Position numbers and translations under genes: made by a program. A stretch of 22,395 nt of DNA. Source: B120-G9 sp034659895 (GTDB lineage Bacteria; Zixibacteria; MSB-5A5; GN15; FEB-12). Where the stretch lies: contig JAYEIF010000056.1 of the NCBI GenBank assembly GCA_034659895.1, positions 1 to 22,395 on the forward strand. The letters run 5' to 3'. The first letter of the stretch is position 1, and each line of letters begins with the position of its first letter. Under the pieces are notes generated by a model that saw only the letters and a list, made by a program, of their open reading frames with translations, made no database searches and was not told where the DNA came from. This document shows positions 14,828-22,395 of this stretch, in pieces.

Positions 14828-15469
14828 TTGACGGATAAAATAAAATTGGAAAAAATCACTCGCAAGGGTTCGAAAGTAGTGATAGAAATATCTTCCCTTG
14901 ATGAGCCGCTGCGGATTAATGAGGAATTGTTACATCGTTTTCAGCTGGTTGAGGGGATTGTTCTTACTGATTTGCAAGTAGAGCAGCTTTATGTTGAAGC
15001 GAAACGTCTTGAATGTCGGCAGAAGGCAATTCGATTGCTGGCTATAAGGCAATATGCCAGTCGTGAGTTATCGTTCAAATTACGGCGGAAGGGTTTTGAT
15101 AATGAGTTGGTAGACGATATCATTGGGGAACTTATTCAACAGGGAATTCTTGATGATACCCAATATGCTTACAATTTAGCTCAGCAATTGATTAAGCGGA
15201 AGCCGTGCGGTCGATCCTACCTGATTGCATTCCTTCAAAAGAAGTACATCGACAGATTAACTAGCGAAGATGTAGCTAAAACTACATTAACAGGGATAGA
15301 TGAAAGAGAGCTGGCTATGGCAGCTTTGAAACAGCGTCTTCAAGAATTTGAACACTTTGAACTTGAAGTGGTTCAGCGCAAGTCATATAATTATCTGGCC
15401 CGAAGAGGCTTTAGCTATCAGGTCGCAAAGACGGCTGTTGATGAACTTATTGACTGTGAAACGAGGTAG
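14828..15469 (+). CDS. recX: Regulatory protein RecX
   Basis: 213 aa from TTG 14828. AGGAGG (14814-14819) lies 8 nt before it, and the product then opens TDKIKLEKITRKGSKVVIEI, as RecX proteins do. A longer frame from the ATG at 14729 would add 33 unrelated residues, start at the presumed transcription start and put the ribosome binding site inside the gene. The three-helix repeats typical of RecX are visible: AIRLLAIRQYASRELSFKLRRKGF, then LIQQGILDDTQYA and the C-terminal KSYNYLARRGFSYQVAK. RecX binds RecA filaments and limits strand exchange. alaS follows after 5 nt, a common arrangement, but recA, often upstream, is not here. Confidence 0.92.
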   Translation: MTDKIKLEKITRKGSKVVIEISSLDEPLRINEELLHRFQLVEGIVLTDLQVEQLYVEAKRLECRQKAIRLLAIRQYASRELSFKLRRKGFDNELVDDIIGELIQQGILDDTQYAYNLAQQLIKRKPCGRSYLIAFLQKKYIDRLTSEDVAKTTLTGIDERELAMAALKQRLQEFEHFELEVVQRKSYNYLARRGFSYQVAKTAVDELIDCETR

Positions 15470-15474
15470 AGAAT

Positions 15475-18090
15475 ATTAATACTTCAGAGATTCGTCAATC
15501 ATTCCTGAATTTCTTTCAGCGTTATGATCATCGTCTGGTTACATCATCACCGGTAATCCCTTTTAATGATCCAACATTGCTGTTCATCAATGCAGGGATG
15601 AATCAGTTCAAGGATGTTTTTACCGGACAGCGCAAAGTACCATATTCCCGGGCGGTCAGTTCGCAGAAATGTATTCGAGCTGGAGGAAAGCATAACGATT
15701 TGGACAATGTCGGTTTTACCGCAAGGCATCATACTTTTTTCGAAATGCTAGGTAACTTTTCTTTTGGTGATTATTTCAAAGAAGAAGCTATCGTCTGGGC
15801 ATGGGAATGGATAACCAAAGAGCTGGCTTTGCCGGTTGACAGATTGTACGCCTCCGTTTACGAGACTGACGACGATGCCTTTGACCTGTGGGGAAAGATA
15901 GCACCGGAGTTGAAAAACGGACGTATCCTACGGTTCGGGAAGAAAGACAATTACTGGTCGATGGGACCGACTGGCCCCAACGGTCCATGTAGCGAGATAC
16001 ATTATGATCGTGGCGAACGTTTTGGCGCCGGTCCGGAAGATGTCGTCAATGGTGAGACCGAGCGTTTCGTTGAAATATGGAATTTGGTCTTTATGCAGTT
16101 TGACACTCAGCCAGATGGTCATACGATTGATCTTCCCAAACCTTCGGTGGACACAGGTGCCGGACTGGAACGAATTGCGGCTATTTTGCAAAATGTGGAT
16201 TCCAACTACGGAATTGATCTCTTCCAAGGTTTGATTAAGGCTGTGTCGGACATTACAGGCACTAAGTATAAGGACAATGTTACTTCACATCAGGTTATTG
16301 CGGATCATCTTCGCGCTCTGACATTTGCCATTGCCGACGGCGCCGGTATTTCAAACGAAGGGCAGGGGTATGTTCTGCGGCGTATCTTGCGACGTGCTGC
16401 TCGACACGGACGATTGCTTGGTATGGAGGAGCCATTTATTTACCATCTCGTTCCAGCTCTCGTTGACCAAATGGGGAATGCATATCCTGAGATTAAAGAG
16501 AAGCAATCCCATATAGAAAATGTCATACGTGCCGAAGAAGAATCATTCGGCCGTACACTTGCAACAGGTCTTGAGTTATTCGGTCAAGTAGCATCCAAGA
16601 TGGAAAAAACTGGAAGTACAGTGGTTGACGGCGAAGAGATATTCAAGCTGTATGATACTCATGGTTTCCCGTATGACCTGACAGAAGTAATGGCTGCAGA
16701 GCAGGGATTCACACTCGACAGGGAAGGTTTCGATAGTGGGATGGCGCAACAAAAGGAGCAGTCGAAGGCTGGTGGTGTTTTTTCACAGAACGTTGATTTT
16801 GTGAAACATTTACCAAGTTCGAAGTGGTGTCGGCTCAATCATAATGAACTGAATGAACCACTACGAACAGTAGTGAAAGAATGCTCTTTGGATTTGAAAC
16901 CTAATCAACAGTATATAGTGTTGGAAGACACACCTTTTTATGTTGAAGCCGGTGGGCAAATTGGTGACACAGGATGGGTTTATTCGGCTGATGGCGAGTT
17001 TAGTTTCGATGTTGAGAGTTCTGTTCAGAGCGGCGAAGGAATTGCTTTGATGGGAAAGGTCAAGTCCGGAACTATAGAAGCCGGTCAGCCGGTTCTGGCT
17101 CAGGTCGATACTGACCGCCGATGGGCGATTATGCGCAACCATACCTCCACGCATTTGACTCAAGCGGCATTACGGCAAGTATTCGGTAATCATATCAAGC
17201 AGTCGGGTTCTTATGTAGGACCGGATCGTTTACGCTTTGATTTCTCACATCATCAGCCAATGACGCCTGAAGAGATAAACGAAGTTGAGAAAATAGTCAA
17301 TTACCAGATTCTCTCTGGCACACTGGTTGATACAGAAATTATGGATATTGAAGCCGCTCGTGCGACAGGAGCGACAGCGCTATTTGGCGAAAAATACGGA
17401 GACGCAGTGCGGGTTGTATCTATTGGCGATTTCTCTAAGGAACTATGCGGAGGGACCCATGTTGCCAACGTCTCGCAGATTGGACCATTCTTCATCACAA
17501 TGGAAGCCGGAATTGCTTCAGGTGTGCGTCGTTTGGAAGCTATCACCGGCGATGTCGCAATAGATTATATGCTCGAAGCGAAGAATTTCCGTCAAGAGAT
17601 ATCCAGAATAGTTAGCCGTACCGAAATTGAAGCACTCGATGGAGTTCGTGAGATTAATGATAGTAATCTTAAGTTACAAAAGGAAATAAAGAAACTTAAG
17701 GCAGAGATGTTCTCCGGTGAAGGGCAGAACGTGGGAAAAGAACAGGCAATAGGCGAACTTACATTGATAACACACGATTTTGGTATAACTGACCGTGATA
17801 TCATGGCTGGTTGGATTGATAAACAGAAAGATAGGTCAGAAATTGTTGTGGCTATTGCTTTGGGTGAAGTTAAGGGCAAATATACATTTATGGCTTCTGC
17901 CAGCAGTAAGGCTGCAAAGAAGTATGGCATTCATGTTGGAATGATATCTAAAGAAATACTGCCGCTTTTTGATGGTCAAGGGGGGGGCAAGCCAACTTTC
18001 GCACAGGGAAGTGTGGCAAACAGCACTATTTCACAGGAATTATTTGAAAGTATAATTGCATATTTGCGAAAAAAGGGAAATGCTTTATAA
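15475..18090 (+). CDS. alaS: Alanine-tRNA ligase, apparent AUU start
   Basis: 871 aa when read from ATT at 15475. GAGG (15463-15466), within the end of recX, lies 8 nt upstream. The product then reads INTSEIRQSFLNFF, matching the usual AlaRS N-terminus. No in-frame ATG, GTG or TTG exists between the stop codon at 15457 and the TTG at 15577. Starting at 15577 would delete 34 conserved residues, including most of motif 1 (SSPVIPFNDPTLLF). The class II catalytic core, the editing domain with HTSTH (556-560) and CGGTH (658-662), and the C-terminal domain ending in a GGGKPTFAQGSV-type glycine motif are all intact. It charges tRNA-Ala with alanine and clears mischarged Ser/Gly. The length is normal for the family. 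Confidence 0.95.
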   Translation: MNTSEIRQSFLNFFQRYDHRLVTSSPVIPFNDPTLLFINAGMNQFKDVFTGQRKVPYSRAVSSQKCIRAGGKHNDLDNVGFTARHHTFFEMLGNFSFGDYFKEEAIVWAWEWITKELALPVDRLYASVYETDDDAFDLWGKIAPELKNGRILRFGKKDNYWSMGPTGPNGPCSEIHYDRGERFGAGPEDVVNGETERFVEIWNLVFMQFDTQPDGHTIDLPKPSVDTGAGLERIAAILQNVDSNYGIDLFQGLIKAVSDITGTKYKDNVTSHQVIADHLRALTFAIADGAGISNEGQGYVLRRILRRAARHGRLLGMEEPFIYHLVPALVDQMGNAYPEIKEKQSHIENVIRAEEESFGRTLATGLELFGQVASKMEKTGSTVVDGEEIFKLYDTHGFPYDLTEVMAAEQGFTLDREGFDSGMAQQKEQSKAGGVFSQNVDFVKHLPSSKWCRLNHNELNEPLRTVVKECSLDLKPNQQYIVLEDTPFYVEAGGQIGDTGWVYSADGEFSFDVESSVQSGEGIALMGKVKSGTIEAGQPVLAQVDTDRRWAIMRNHTSTHLTQAALRQVFGNHIKQSGSYVGPDRLRFDFSHHQPMTPEEINEVEKIVNYQILSGTLVDTEIMDIEAARATGATALFGEKYGDAVRVVSIGDFSKELCGGTHVANVSQIGPFFITMEAGIASGVRRLEAITGDVAIDYMLEAKNFRQEISRIVSRTEIEALDGVREINDSNLKLQKEIKKLKAEMFSGEGQNVGKEQAIGELTLITHDFGITDRDIMAGWIDKQKDRSEIVVAIALGEVKGKYTFMASASSKAAKKYGIHVGMISKEILPLFDGQGGGKPTFAQGSVANSTISQELFESIIAYLRKKGNAL

Positions 18091-18096
18091 AAGCAT
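18080..18096 (+). terminator. Weak hairpin at the alaS stop
   Basis: ATGCTTT (18080-18086), loop ATA, AAAGCAT (18090-18096): a 7-bp AT-rich stem over the stop codon, followed by ATTTGTTCTTT. Possibly a weak terminator. Confidence 0.25.
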
Positions 18097-18132
18097 ATTT
18101 GTTCTTTGGAAACCGACAGTAGAAAAAATAAA

Positions 18133-18161
18133 TTGGTACAAGTATTAACACTTAATAAATT
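18133..18161 (+). promoter_or_regulatory. Weak promoter candidate for gmhA operon
   Basis: TTGGTA (18133-18138), a 17-bp spacer and TAAATT (18156-18161), about 55 bp before gmhA. The -10 matches two other proposed promoters here; the -35 is poor. Confidence 0.3.
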
Positions 18162-18214
18162 AACTATTTGCGAGACCTGAACATAGCGACACATTCAAAG
18201 GAGTTCGTATATAT

Positions 18215-18805
18215 ATGAACAAGGATGAAAGAATCCAGTATCTCAAAAAACTTGGTGGAGAAACAGCTATTCTGCGCAAGTCTGTCATTGATAATTTGGG
18301 GGAGGATATTCTTGATGTTGCGGCTTTGATGTCCGGCGTTCTTGGTTCCGGAGGGAAAGTTCTTATCGCTGGTAATGGTGGTTCGGCTGCTGATGCCTCG
18401 CATTTTGCTGGTGAAATGATTGTTCGCCTTACTTCAGCACGGACACGTCAGTCGTTACCTGCCATTGCTCTATGTGTTGACCCTGCGGTTATGACTGCTG
18501 CCGCAAACGATTTTGGTTATGACAGAATCTTTTCCCGACAAGTTGAAGGTTTGGGACAAAAAGGTGATTTATTATTTGTTATTTCTACTTCAGGTAATTC
18601 TACCAATTTGATGACTGCTGTTCATACAGCTCGTGAAAAAAAAGTTCTTACAGTAGGCCTTTTGGGAGGTAAGGGCGGCAAATTGGCAAGGAATCTTGAC
18701 AGAACTTTGATAGTTCCTCATATATCAACACAACGCATTCAGGAAGAGCATATTTTTATCATCCACATGCTGGTGGAATTTCTCGAAAGTGATCTGTCCG
18801 GATGA
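18215..18805 (+). CDS. gmhA: Sedoheptulose-7-phosphate isomerase (SIS domain)
   Basis: 196 aa, ATG start with AAAGGAG upstream. It catalyses the first step of ADP-heptose synthesis for LPS core or glycan heptose: sedoheptulose 7-phosphate to D-glycero-D-manno-heptose 7-phosphate. Sugar-binding SIS signatures are GNGGSAADASHFAGE (53-67) and STSGNSTNLM (124-133). The metal-site residues known from E. coli GmhA correspond to H63, E67, Q176 (RIQEEH) and H184. The stop overlaps the next gene as ATGA, and that gene is an O-antigen-ligase-like protein, so a role in surface glycans is consistent. No hldE or gmhB is visible in the window. Confidence 0.95.
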   Translation: MNKDERIQYLKKLGGETAILRKSVIDNLGEDILDVAALMSGVLGSGGKVLIAGNGGSAADASHFAGEMIVRLTSARTRQSLPAIALCVDPAVMTAAANDFGYDRIFSRQVEGLGQKGDLLFVISTSGNSTNLMTAVHTAREKKVLTVGLLGGKGGKLARNLDRTLIVPHISTQRIQEEHIFIIHMLVEFLESDLSG

Positions 18806-20055
18806 GGGAAACCGTCACCAGGTACTTGTTTCATTTTGTCTTTGGCTTTTATCTGTTGTACGTAATCAGTTCTACTTTTTCAATTGCAGCCACTCAGATA
18901 ACATTAGGATTATCACTGATTGGTTTTCTAACTCTAATAGCAGTAAAACCGTTTAATCCCTTCAGCAATAAGCTTTTGCGTTTCTATTTGATTGTCGCTA
19001 TGTACATAGGGTGGATGATTCTTTCATCATTGATGGGACCAACTCCAGTTACATCTGTCATTGCGGTGAAAGAAGAATGGCTATTTCTTGCAATTCCAAT
19101 CGGAGTGTATTTGTGTGCCAACAATCAATACCGTCGTTATCTGGTAACTGCATTTGCCGTCAGTGTGGCTGTGGTTGGAGCTTATGGTGTGCTTCAGCAT
19201 TTTATTGGGATTGACTGGTTTCGAGTTAAGCCATTGATACCAGCGAAAGATTTCGGTTACTTGGTCTGCGGTAATTTTCCCCACCCTTTAACCTTTGGGA
19301 ATTATTTCGTTACAGCATCTGGATTTCTTTTGACTCTTGGATTAGCCAGTAAACATGAGTTTGCTCAACGATACCGTATTCTGTTTATCATAAGTGCACT
19401 TCTGGCTGGAAGTGCGGCGATATTCAGTTACAGCAGGGGATCAATCTTAGCGTTGGTGTTTGGTGTTTTGTTACTCATCTTAATTCGAGGTCGTCGTTAC
19501 TGGCTCTATGGTATCAGTGTCATTATTGTTGCCATCGGTATTTTATTTTTAACCCCGGGTTTATCTGACAGAGTAGAAAGTAATCTCCAGCGTGAGTTGA
19601 GCACAAATGACAAAATGGGACGACCATTTATTTGGAAAAATTCCTTCAGCCTTGTTAAGGAAAATCCGCTCTTTGGAGTCGGGCTGGAGAATTTTCGAGT
19701 GGAATATGCAAAGAGACTCCCAACCGATGTTCAGGCGAGGAAGAAGCACGTTCATGCTCATAATGACCTGATTAATATCGCAGCAAATGGGGGTATTCCA
19801 GCTATGCTGTTCTATATTGGTATCTGGTTGGTTATCCTTTACTTATTCTGGATTGGACAACGTAGTCCTCCCAAAACAAATCAGGTCTATCTTATGGCTG
19901 CGTTGATTGGGTCAGTAGTGTTTCTTGTTTCATCGGTGACTGAAGCTACCTTTGCCGATGAAGAAGTGCGCGAAATGCTTATGTTCATTTGGGCAATAGG
20001 GCTCGGTTCATTGTATAAACAACACGAAACAACATCAACGGATAAAACATCTTGA
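18802..20055 (+). CDS. O-antigen ligase/polymerase family membrane protein
   Basis: 417 aa, ATG overlapping the gmhA stop by 4 bp. About ten to eleven hydrophobic helices; the early ones include LYVISSTFSIAATQITLGLS. Between the helices the Wzy_C-type region carries YSRGS, GRPFIWKNSFSLVKENP, GVGLENF (about 292) and HVHAHNDLIN (about 316-325). The H-N motif is typical of WaaL and Wzy-type enzymes, which join or polymerise lipid-linked glycans at the periplasmic face of the inner membrane. Sequence alone does not tell ligase (WaaL) from polymerase (Wzy). Pairing with gmhA favours LPS assembly. Confidence 0.88.
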   Translation: MRETVTRYLFHFVFGFYLLYVISSTFSIAATQITLGLSLIGFLTLIAVKPFNPFSNKLLRFYLIVAMYIGWMILSSLMGPTPVTSVIAVKEEWLFLAIPIGVYLCANNQYRRYLVTAFAVSVAVVGAYGVLQHFIGIDWFRVKPLIPAKDFGYLVCGNFPHPLTFGNYFVTASGFLLTLGLASKHEFAQRYRILFIISALLAGSAAIFSYSRGSILALVFGVLLLILIRGRRYWLYGISVIIVAIGILFLTPGLSDRVESNLQRELSTNDKMGRPFIWKNSFSLVKENPLFGVGLENFRVEYAKRLPTDVQARKKHVHAHNDLINIAANGGIPAMLFYIGIWLVILYLFWIGQRSPPKTNQVYLMAALIGSVVFLVSSVTEATFADEEVREMLMFIWAIGLGSLYKQHETTSTDKTS

Positions 20056-20093
20056 CATAGTTGATTGAATACCCCTTAATTAGTACAAGGATT

Positions 20094-20351
20094 ATGGCTA
20101 AGATAAGTAAAAAAACAAATGAGATTATTCAAGGTGAGACCAAGTGGCCTTTTGGTAAAAGAAACTATATTGTTTTTGCCATCGCTTTTGTAACAATCAT
20201 ACTTGGATATATTACCCTTGGTCAGGGATCGATAACACTGGCGCCGGTACTGTTAGTAATCGGATACTGCATTTTGATTCCGATTGCCCTAATTATCAGA
20301 GATCCTTCCATTAAGGAAAGTGAGACTGAAAAAGAGACTGAGCAATCCTGA
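20094..20351 (+). CDS. Small two-TM membrane protein, DUF3098-like
   Basis: 85 aa from ATG 20094, preceded by CAAGG; an upstream TTG at 20061 would add a non-conserved leader. PFGKRNYIVFAIAFVTIILG forms a first helix (about 18-38). A second, rich in hydrophobic residues, starts at SITLAPVLLVIGYCILIPIA (about 44-63). The tail is acidic. The F-G-x-x-N-Y opening and the ITLAPxLLVIGY motif recall DUF3098 proteins of the FCB group. It is the last gene of the gmhA unit. Function unknown. Confidence 0.7.
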   Translation: MAKISKKTNEIIQGETKWPFGKRNYIVFAIAFVTIILGYITLGQGSITLAPVLLVIGYCILIPIALIIRDPSIKESETEKETEQS

Positions 20352-20443
20352 GAATTTTGATTTTTTGATGTTGTTCGTAAGTTGTTGAGGAAGTAATTTG
20401 CGGTTTTTGCAAGTGAAGCTTGATAATTTCAGGAATATGATTG

Positions 20444-20474
20444 ACCTAAAAGATAACTGTTTATGAGGTTTTTT
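20444..20474 (+). terminator. Candidate terminator of the gmhA unit
   Basis: ACCT (20444-20447) pairs with AGGT (20466-20469), with an inner AAA/TTT, followed by six T (20469-20474). Low stem stability. Confidence 0.3.
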
Positions 20475-20500
20475 CAGTCACTTTAGATTCTCCTTTGCTT

Positions 20501-20573
20501 ATCAATATTGCTTACTGTAAAGCGGTAGTTTATGTGTTCTAAGGCAGTATTGATTTTGTGTTATTTTTTGTGG
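20501..20573 (+). terminator. 13-bp-stem hairpin followed by T-rich tract
   Basis: ATCAATATTGCTT (20501-20513) pairs with AAGGCAGTATTGAT (20541-20554) over 13 pairs, two of them G-U. The loop of about 28 bases contains a small ACTG/CGGT hairpin. TTTGTGTTATTTTTT follows. Possibly a terminator for the gmhA unit or a small structured RNA. Confidence 0.4.
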
Positions 20574-20774
20574 TCAAATGGATTCGAATTGGTATATCAA
20601 TCATATTCATTATTGTTTGGTAAAGCATATGCTGTACAAGAATTCATTCTGTTGACATTATTTCCCATTTTATGATTATTTCAAAGATAGTTATCATATA
20701 CCAAAGTGGGACGTAAAAGAAAGATTACGTTCTTGTGGCATCAATGGTGAATAAGAATAAAATGAACAGTATAG

Positions 20775-20804
20775 CTATCACTTTTATCAATTTTGTAGTG
20801 ATAG
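20775..20804. terminator. Hairpin at the 3' end of the deacetylase-like gene
   Basis: CTATCACT (20775-20782) and AGTGATAG (20797-20804), 8 bp with a 14-base loop, overlap the stop codon region of the minus-strand gene. There is no strong T-run on the minus strand; TTTCTT follows on the plus strand. Confidence 0.35.
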
Positions 20805-22163
20805 TTTCTTAAAATCGGGGAATTTCAATGTTTGCCAAGGTATCGAAATTGATTCTTTGCCAGTCTGGTCTTTAGCATTTCTTACAAATGGAATTGGGTT
20901 ATCGTTTATACTTAGAACTACTTTACAATCTTCAGGAACGTAGAAAGTCACTCCGGCAAGATCTTTTTCACATGGGACATATGAACCCTCCACTTCATTA
21001 GTGATACTGTCAATTATTATATGCAAGTTGCCATTCCAGTTTTCCTCTCGCCAATATAGATATTTCTGATGGACATAGTAGTTCAACAATTGTGAAGTCG
21101 TTGCTACTAGGAGTTCTCCCCGATCATACTTCTCCTTTATATGTCGCAAAGCACCTACTGTTGACAGTGACAGATATGGTTGATGTGGGTTGGTTCCCAA
21201 ATGAGTGTAGAAGATCATGTATCCTTTTTTGTCAACTAGATCATTAATCTGATCCTGCCCGAGTTGGTGAGCAATATACTCTTCATGAGCAATGGAGTAC
21301 TTACCAAACTGATTATTGTAACGTACAAATTCAAACACCTTTTGATTATCATCGAGTTTATAAACATGAACCAATTTGTTATCGTGATGGTAATTCTGTT
21401 CTTTATACATAATGTCCTGTATGAATTCATAACCCTGTTTGGCTAGGTTTACAATTGAGAAACATCCGTTCTGACCAATACAGTGAGTTACGTGTCCACG
21501 CCATATGAATTTGATACCCATTGAAACAGACATATCGGTATGGTAGGTGTCCGTTCCAAGGTTGTCTCCAAGGAACCATGACGCCTCGCCAATATTGTTC
21601 TGGTTTTCTTCGGCTCCATGATTGACAAATACATCAACGGTCAATGACTCACGTTTGAACAGATCAATCGCCTGAATGCATAGATCACGATTGAATCCGC
21701 CTTTGTGGAAGTGCCCATAACTGTGCAGGCAATCAAGATGGCCAGATCTTATAAGGCTAATAAGAGTATCTGCATATGACCATAAACTATCACTAGTTCC
21801 GATAAACAGTGAGATCCCCAAATTTGGATCAAATTTAGTTATTTCTTCGGACAAGGAATCATTGGAATGTAAAGCTATTTGCTCTTGGTAATATTGATTG
21901 TAGAACCAAAACGAGTTACCGATGTCGAGATTAAGTCCTAAACCATACGCTGTTTCCCTATCCAAGTTCAGGAACTTCTGTATATCAAGGAATTTATCAA
22001 TGCTTGTGGTTCGGTCAATATCTGAGCAAATAGATAGAGCTGCACGGTATGGATATGGGAATTTGCGAATAGTGGCCTTTTTCTCTGTTTTATTACATTC
22101 AAGTACAGATAGCACTGCAACCAATGCAATAATTGTGAATAAAAATCTAGTGGAGATACTCAT
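20787..22163 (-). CDS. Exported polysaccharide-deacetylase-like protein
   Basis: 458 aa. Residues about 6-21 form a signal or anchor helix; C23 follows LSVLE, which is not a good lipobox. SICSDID (44-50) provides the Asp pair, and HSYGH (147-151) the HxxxH histidines, expected of a NodB/CE4-type metal site. VNHGAEENQNN (180-190) is a likely third active-site region. The C-terminal part (about 370-458) appears to be a beta-rich accessory domain. Such enzymes remove acetyl groups from surface glycans, but the substrate here is unknown and overall similarity is only at motif level. ATG start with AGGA about 15 nt upstream, a long spacing. It lies near LPS genes and downstream of another minus-strand gene. 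Confidence 0.7.
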   Translation of the reverse strand: MSISTRFLFTIIALVAVLSVLECNKTEKKATIRKFPYPYRAALSICSDIDRTTSIDKFLDIQKFLNLDRETAYGLGLNLDIGNSFWFYNQYYQEQIALHSNDSLSEEITKFDPNLGISLFIGTSDSLWSYADTLISLIRSGHLDCLHSYGHFHKGGFNRDLCIQAIDLFKRESLTVDVFVNHGAEENQNNIGEASWFLGDNLGTDTYHTDMSVSMGIKFIWRGHVTHCIGQNGCFSIVNLAKQGYEFIQDIMYKEQNYHHDNKLVHVYKLDDNQKVFEFVRYNNQFGKYSIAHEEYIAHQLGQDQINDLVDKKGYMIFYTHLGTNPHQPYLSLSTVGALRHIKEKYDRGELLVATTSQLLNYYVHQKYLYWREENWNGNLHIIIDSITNEVEGSYVPCEKDLAGVTFYVPEDCKVVLSINDNPIPFVRNAKDQTGKESISIPWQTLKFPDFKKLSLQN

Positions 22164-22272
22164 ATATAATATATTTTCATCCTATCATATTTGTTGTTGT
22201 CGAACTTTGTTTCACTTATGTTATCCTAAGTTTAGCAAACCTAGTCTTGGGCATAAAAACAACAGAGTTACT

Positions 22273-22395
22273 TTAATCCTGCTGCCATTCTTCCAATAGA
22301 TTTCGATAATTATCAATCAATTGAGTAGTTTCGTTGCTTGAATGACTTTCTGCAAGGATTTCAAAAGCCGCTACTGTGCGATCTGGTATAACAAG
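22273..22395 (-). CDS. C-terminal fragment of an unidentified gene
   Basis: Read on the minus strand, the frame enters at the window edge and runs 40 codons (starting LVIPDRTVAAFEIL, ending LLEEWQQD) to a TAA at 22275-22273. It is helical, charged and open throughout. The 109-bp gap to the deacetylase-like gene on the same strand suggests a neighbouring or linked transcription unit. Too little sequence to assign a family. Confidence 0.55.
   Translation of the reverse strand, partial: LVIPDRTVAAFEILAESHSSNETTQLIDNYRNLLEEWQQD

Larger units (their letters stand above)
20352..20786. other. 435-bp AT-rich intergenic region with several hairpins
   Basis: No plausible gene. It contains a weak terminator candidate (20444-20474), a 13-bp-stem structure followed by a T-rich stretch (20501-20573), and a smaller inverted repeat ACGTAA/TTACGT (20711-20730). 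The last part holds the start of the hairpin at 20775-20804. It separates the convergent gmhA and deacetylase-like genes. Confidence 0.5.

Noticed and set aside
15577..15600. TTG at 15577 as alaS start
   Set aside because: It would remove 34 residues conserved in AlaRS, including most of motif 1, and it lacks a Shine-Dalgarno.
20575..20610. GGATTCGAATTGG resembling a tRNA T-arm
   Set aside because: No acceptor stem, anticodon arm or D-arm can be drawn around it.

Overview
The window reads as a chromosomal segment of a Gram-negative, outer-membrane bacterium of moderately low GC. It carries BamA, a Skp/OmpH chaperone, LpxD, a TonB-dependent receptor, GmhA and an O-antigen-ligase-like protein. 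A secreted beta-propeller ends in a dockerin-like duplicated Ca-binding module. Such tails, together with DUF3098-like and DUF4388 proteins, suggest an FCB-group or candidate-phylum lineage (Zixibacteria or a relative). That placement is inference. I see no insertion sequence, prophage, CRISPR array, tRNA or rRNA.

Layout. (1) 1-4101, minus strand: a cobalamin riboswitch with a strong sigma70-type promoter precedes a TonB-dependent receptor, followed 49 bp later by a secreted YVTN-type beta-propeller with a dockerin-like tail. The order resembles the BtuB-BtuG vitamin B12 capture pair of Bacteroides, but the propeller has no lipid-anchor cysteine. (2) 4141-5460, plus: ssb with its own promoter and a strong terminator, then an orphan two-TM HAMP-like membrane protein. 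(3) 5461-9940, minus: rplU-bamA-skp-lpxD, an envelope-biogenesis operon led by ribosomal protein L21 and lacking rpmA. (4) 10190-12520, plus: sucC-sucD (succinate-CoA ligase family) with an inverted repeat over the -35 box. (5) 12490-14581, minus: a tightly overlapping operon of four little-known genes (DUF4388 protein, 230-aa unknown, 78-aa TPR-like, 61-aa Cys-rich) ending at a terminator shared with sucCD. (6) 14700-18096, plus: recX-alaS, where recX most likely starts at a TTG and alaS at an AUU codon. (7) 18130-20351, plus: gmhA, an O-antigen-ligase-like gene and a DUF3098-like small membrane protein. (8) 20352-22395: a 435-bp structured intergenic stretch, then, on the minus strand, a polysaccharide-deacetylase-like secreted protein and the C-terminus of an unidentified gene cut by the window edge.

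Two points deserve most attention. One is the riboswitch-controlled receptor plus dockerin-tailed propeller, a candidate variant B12 capture system. The other is the apparent AUU start of alaS. Several start codons were moved from the longest open frame to the one with a ribosome binding site and family-like N-terminus: recX, alaS, sucD, the HAMP-like gene and the DUF3098-like gene.
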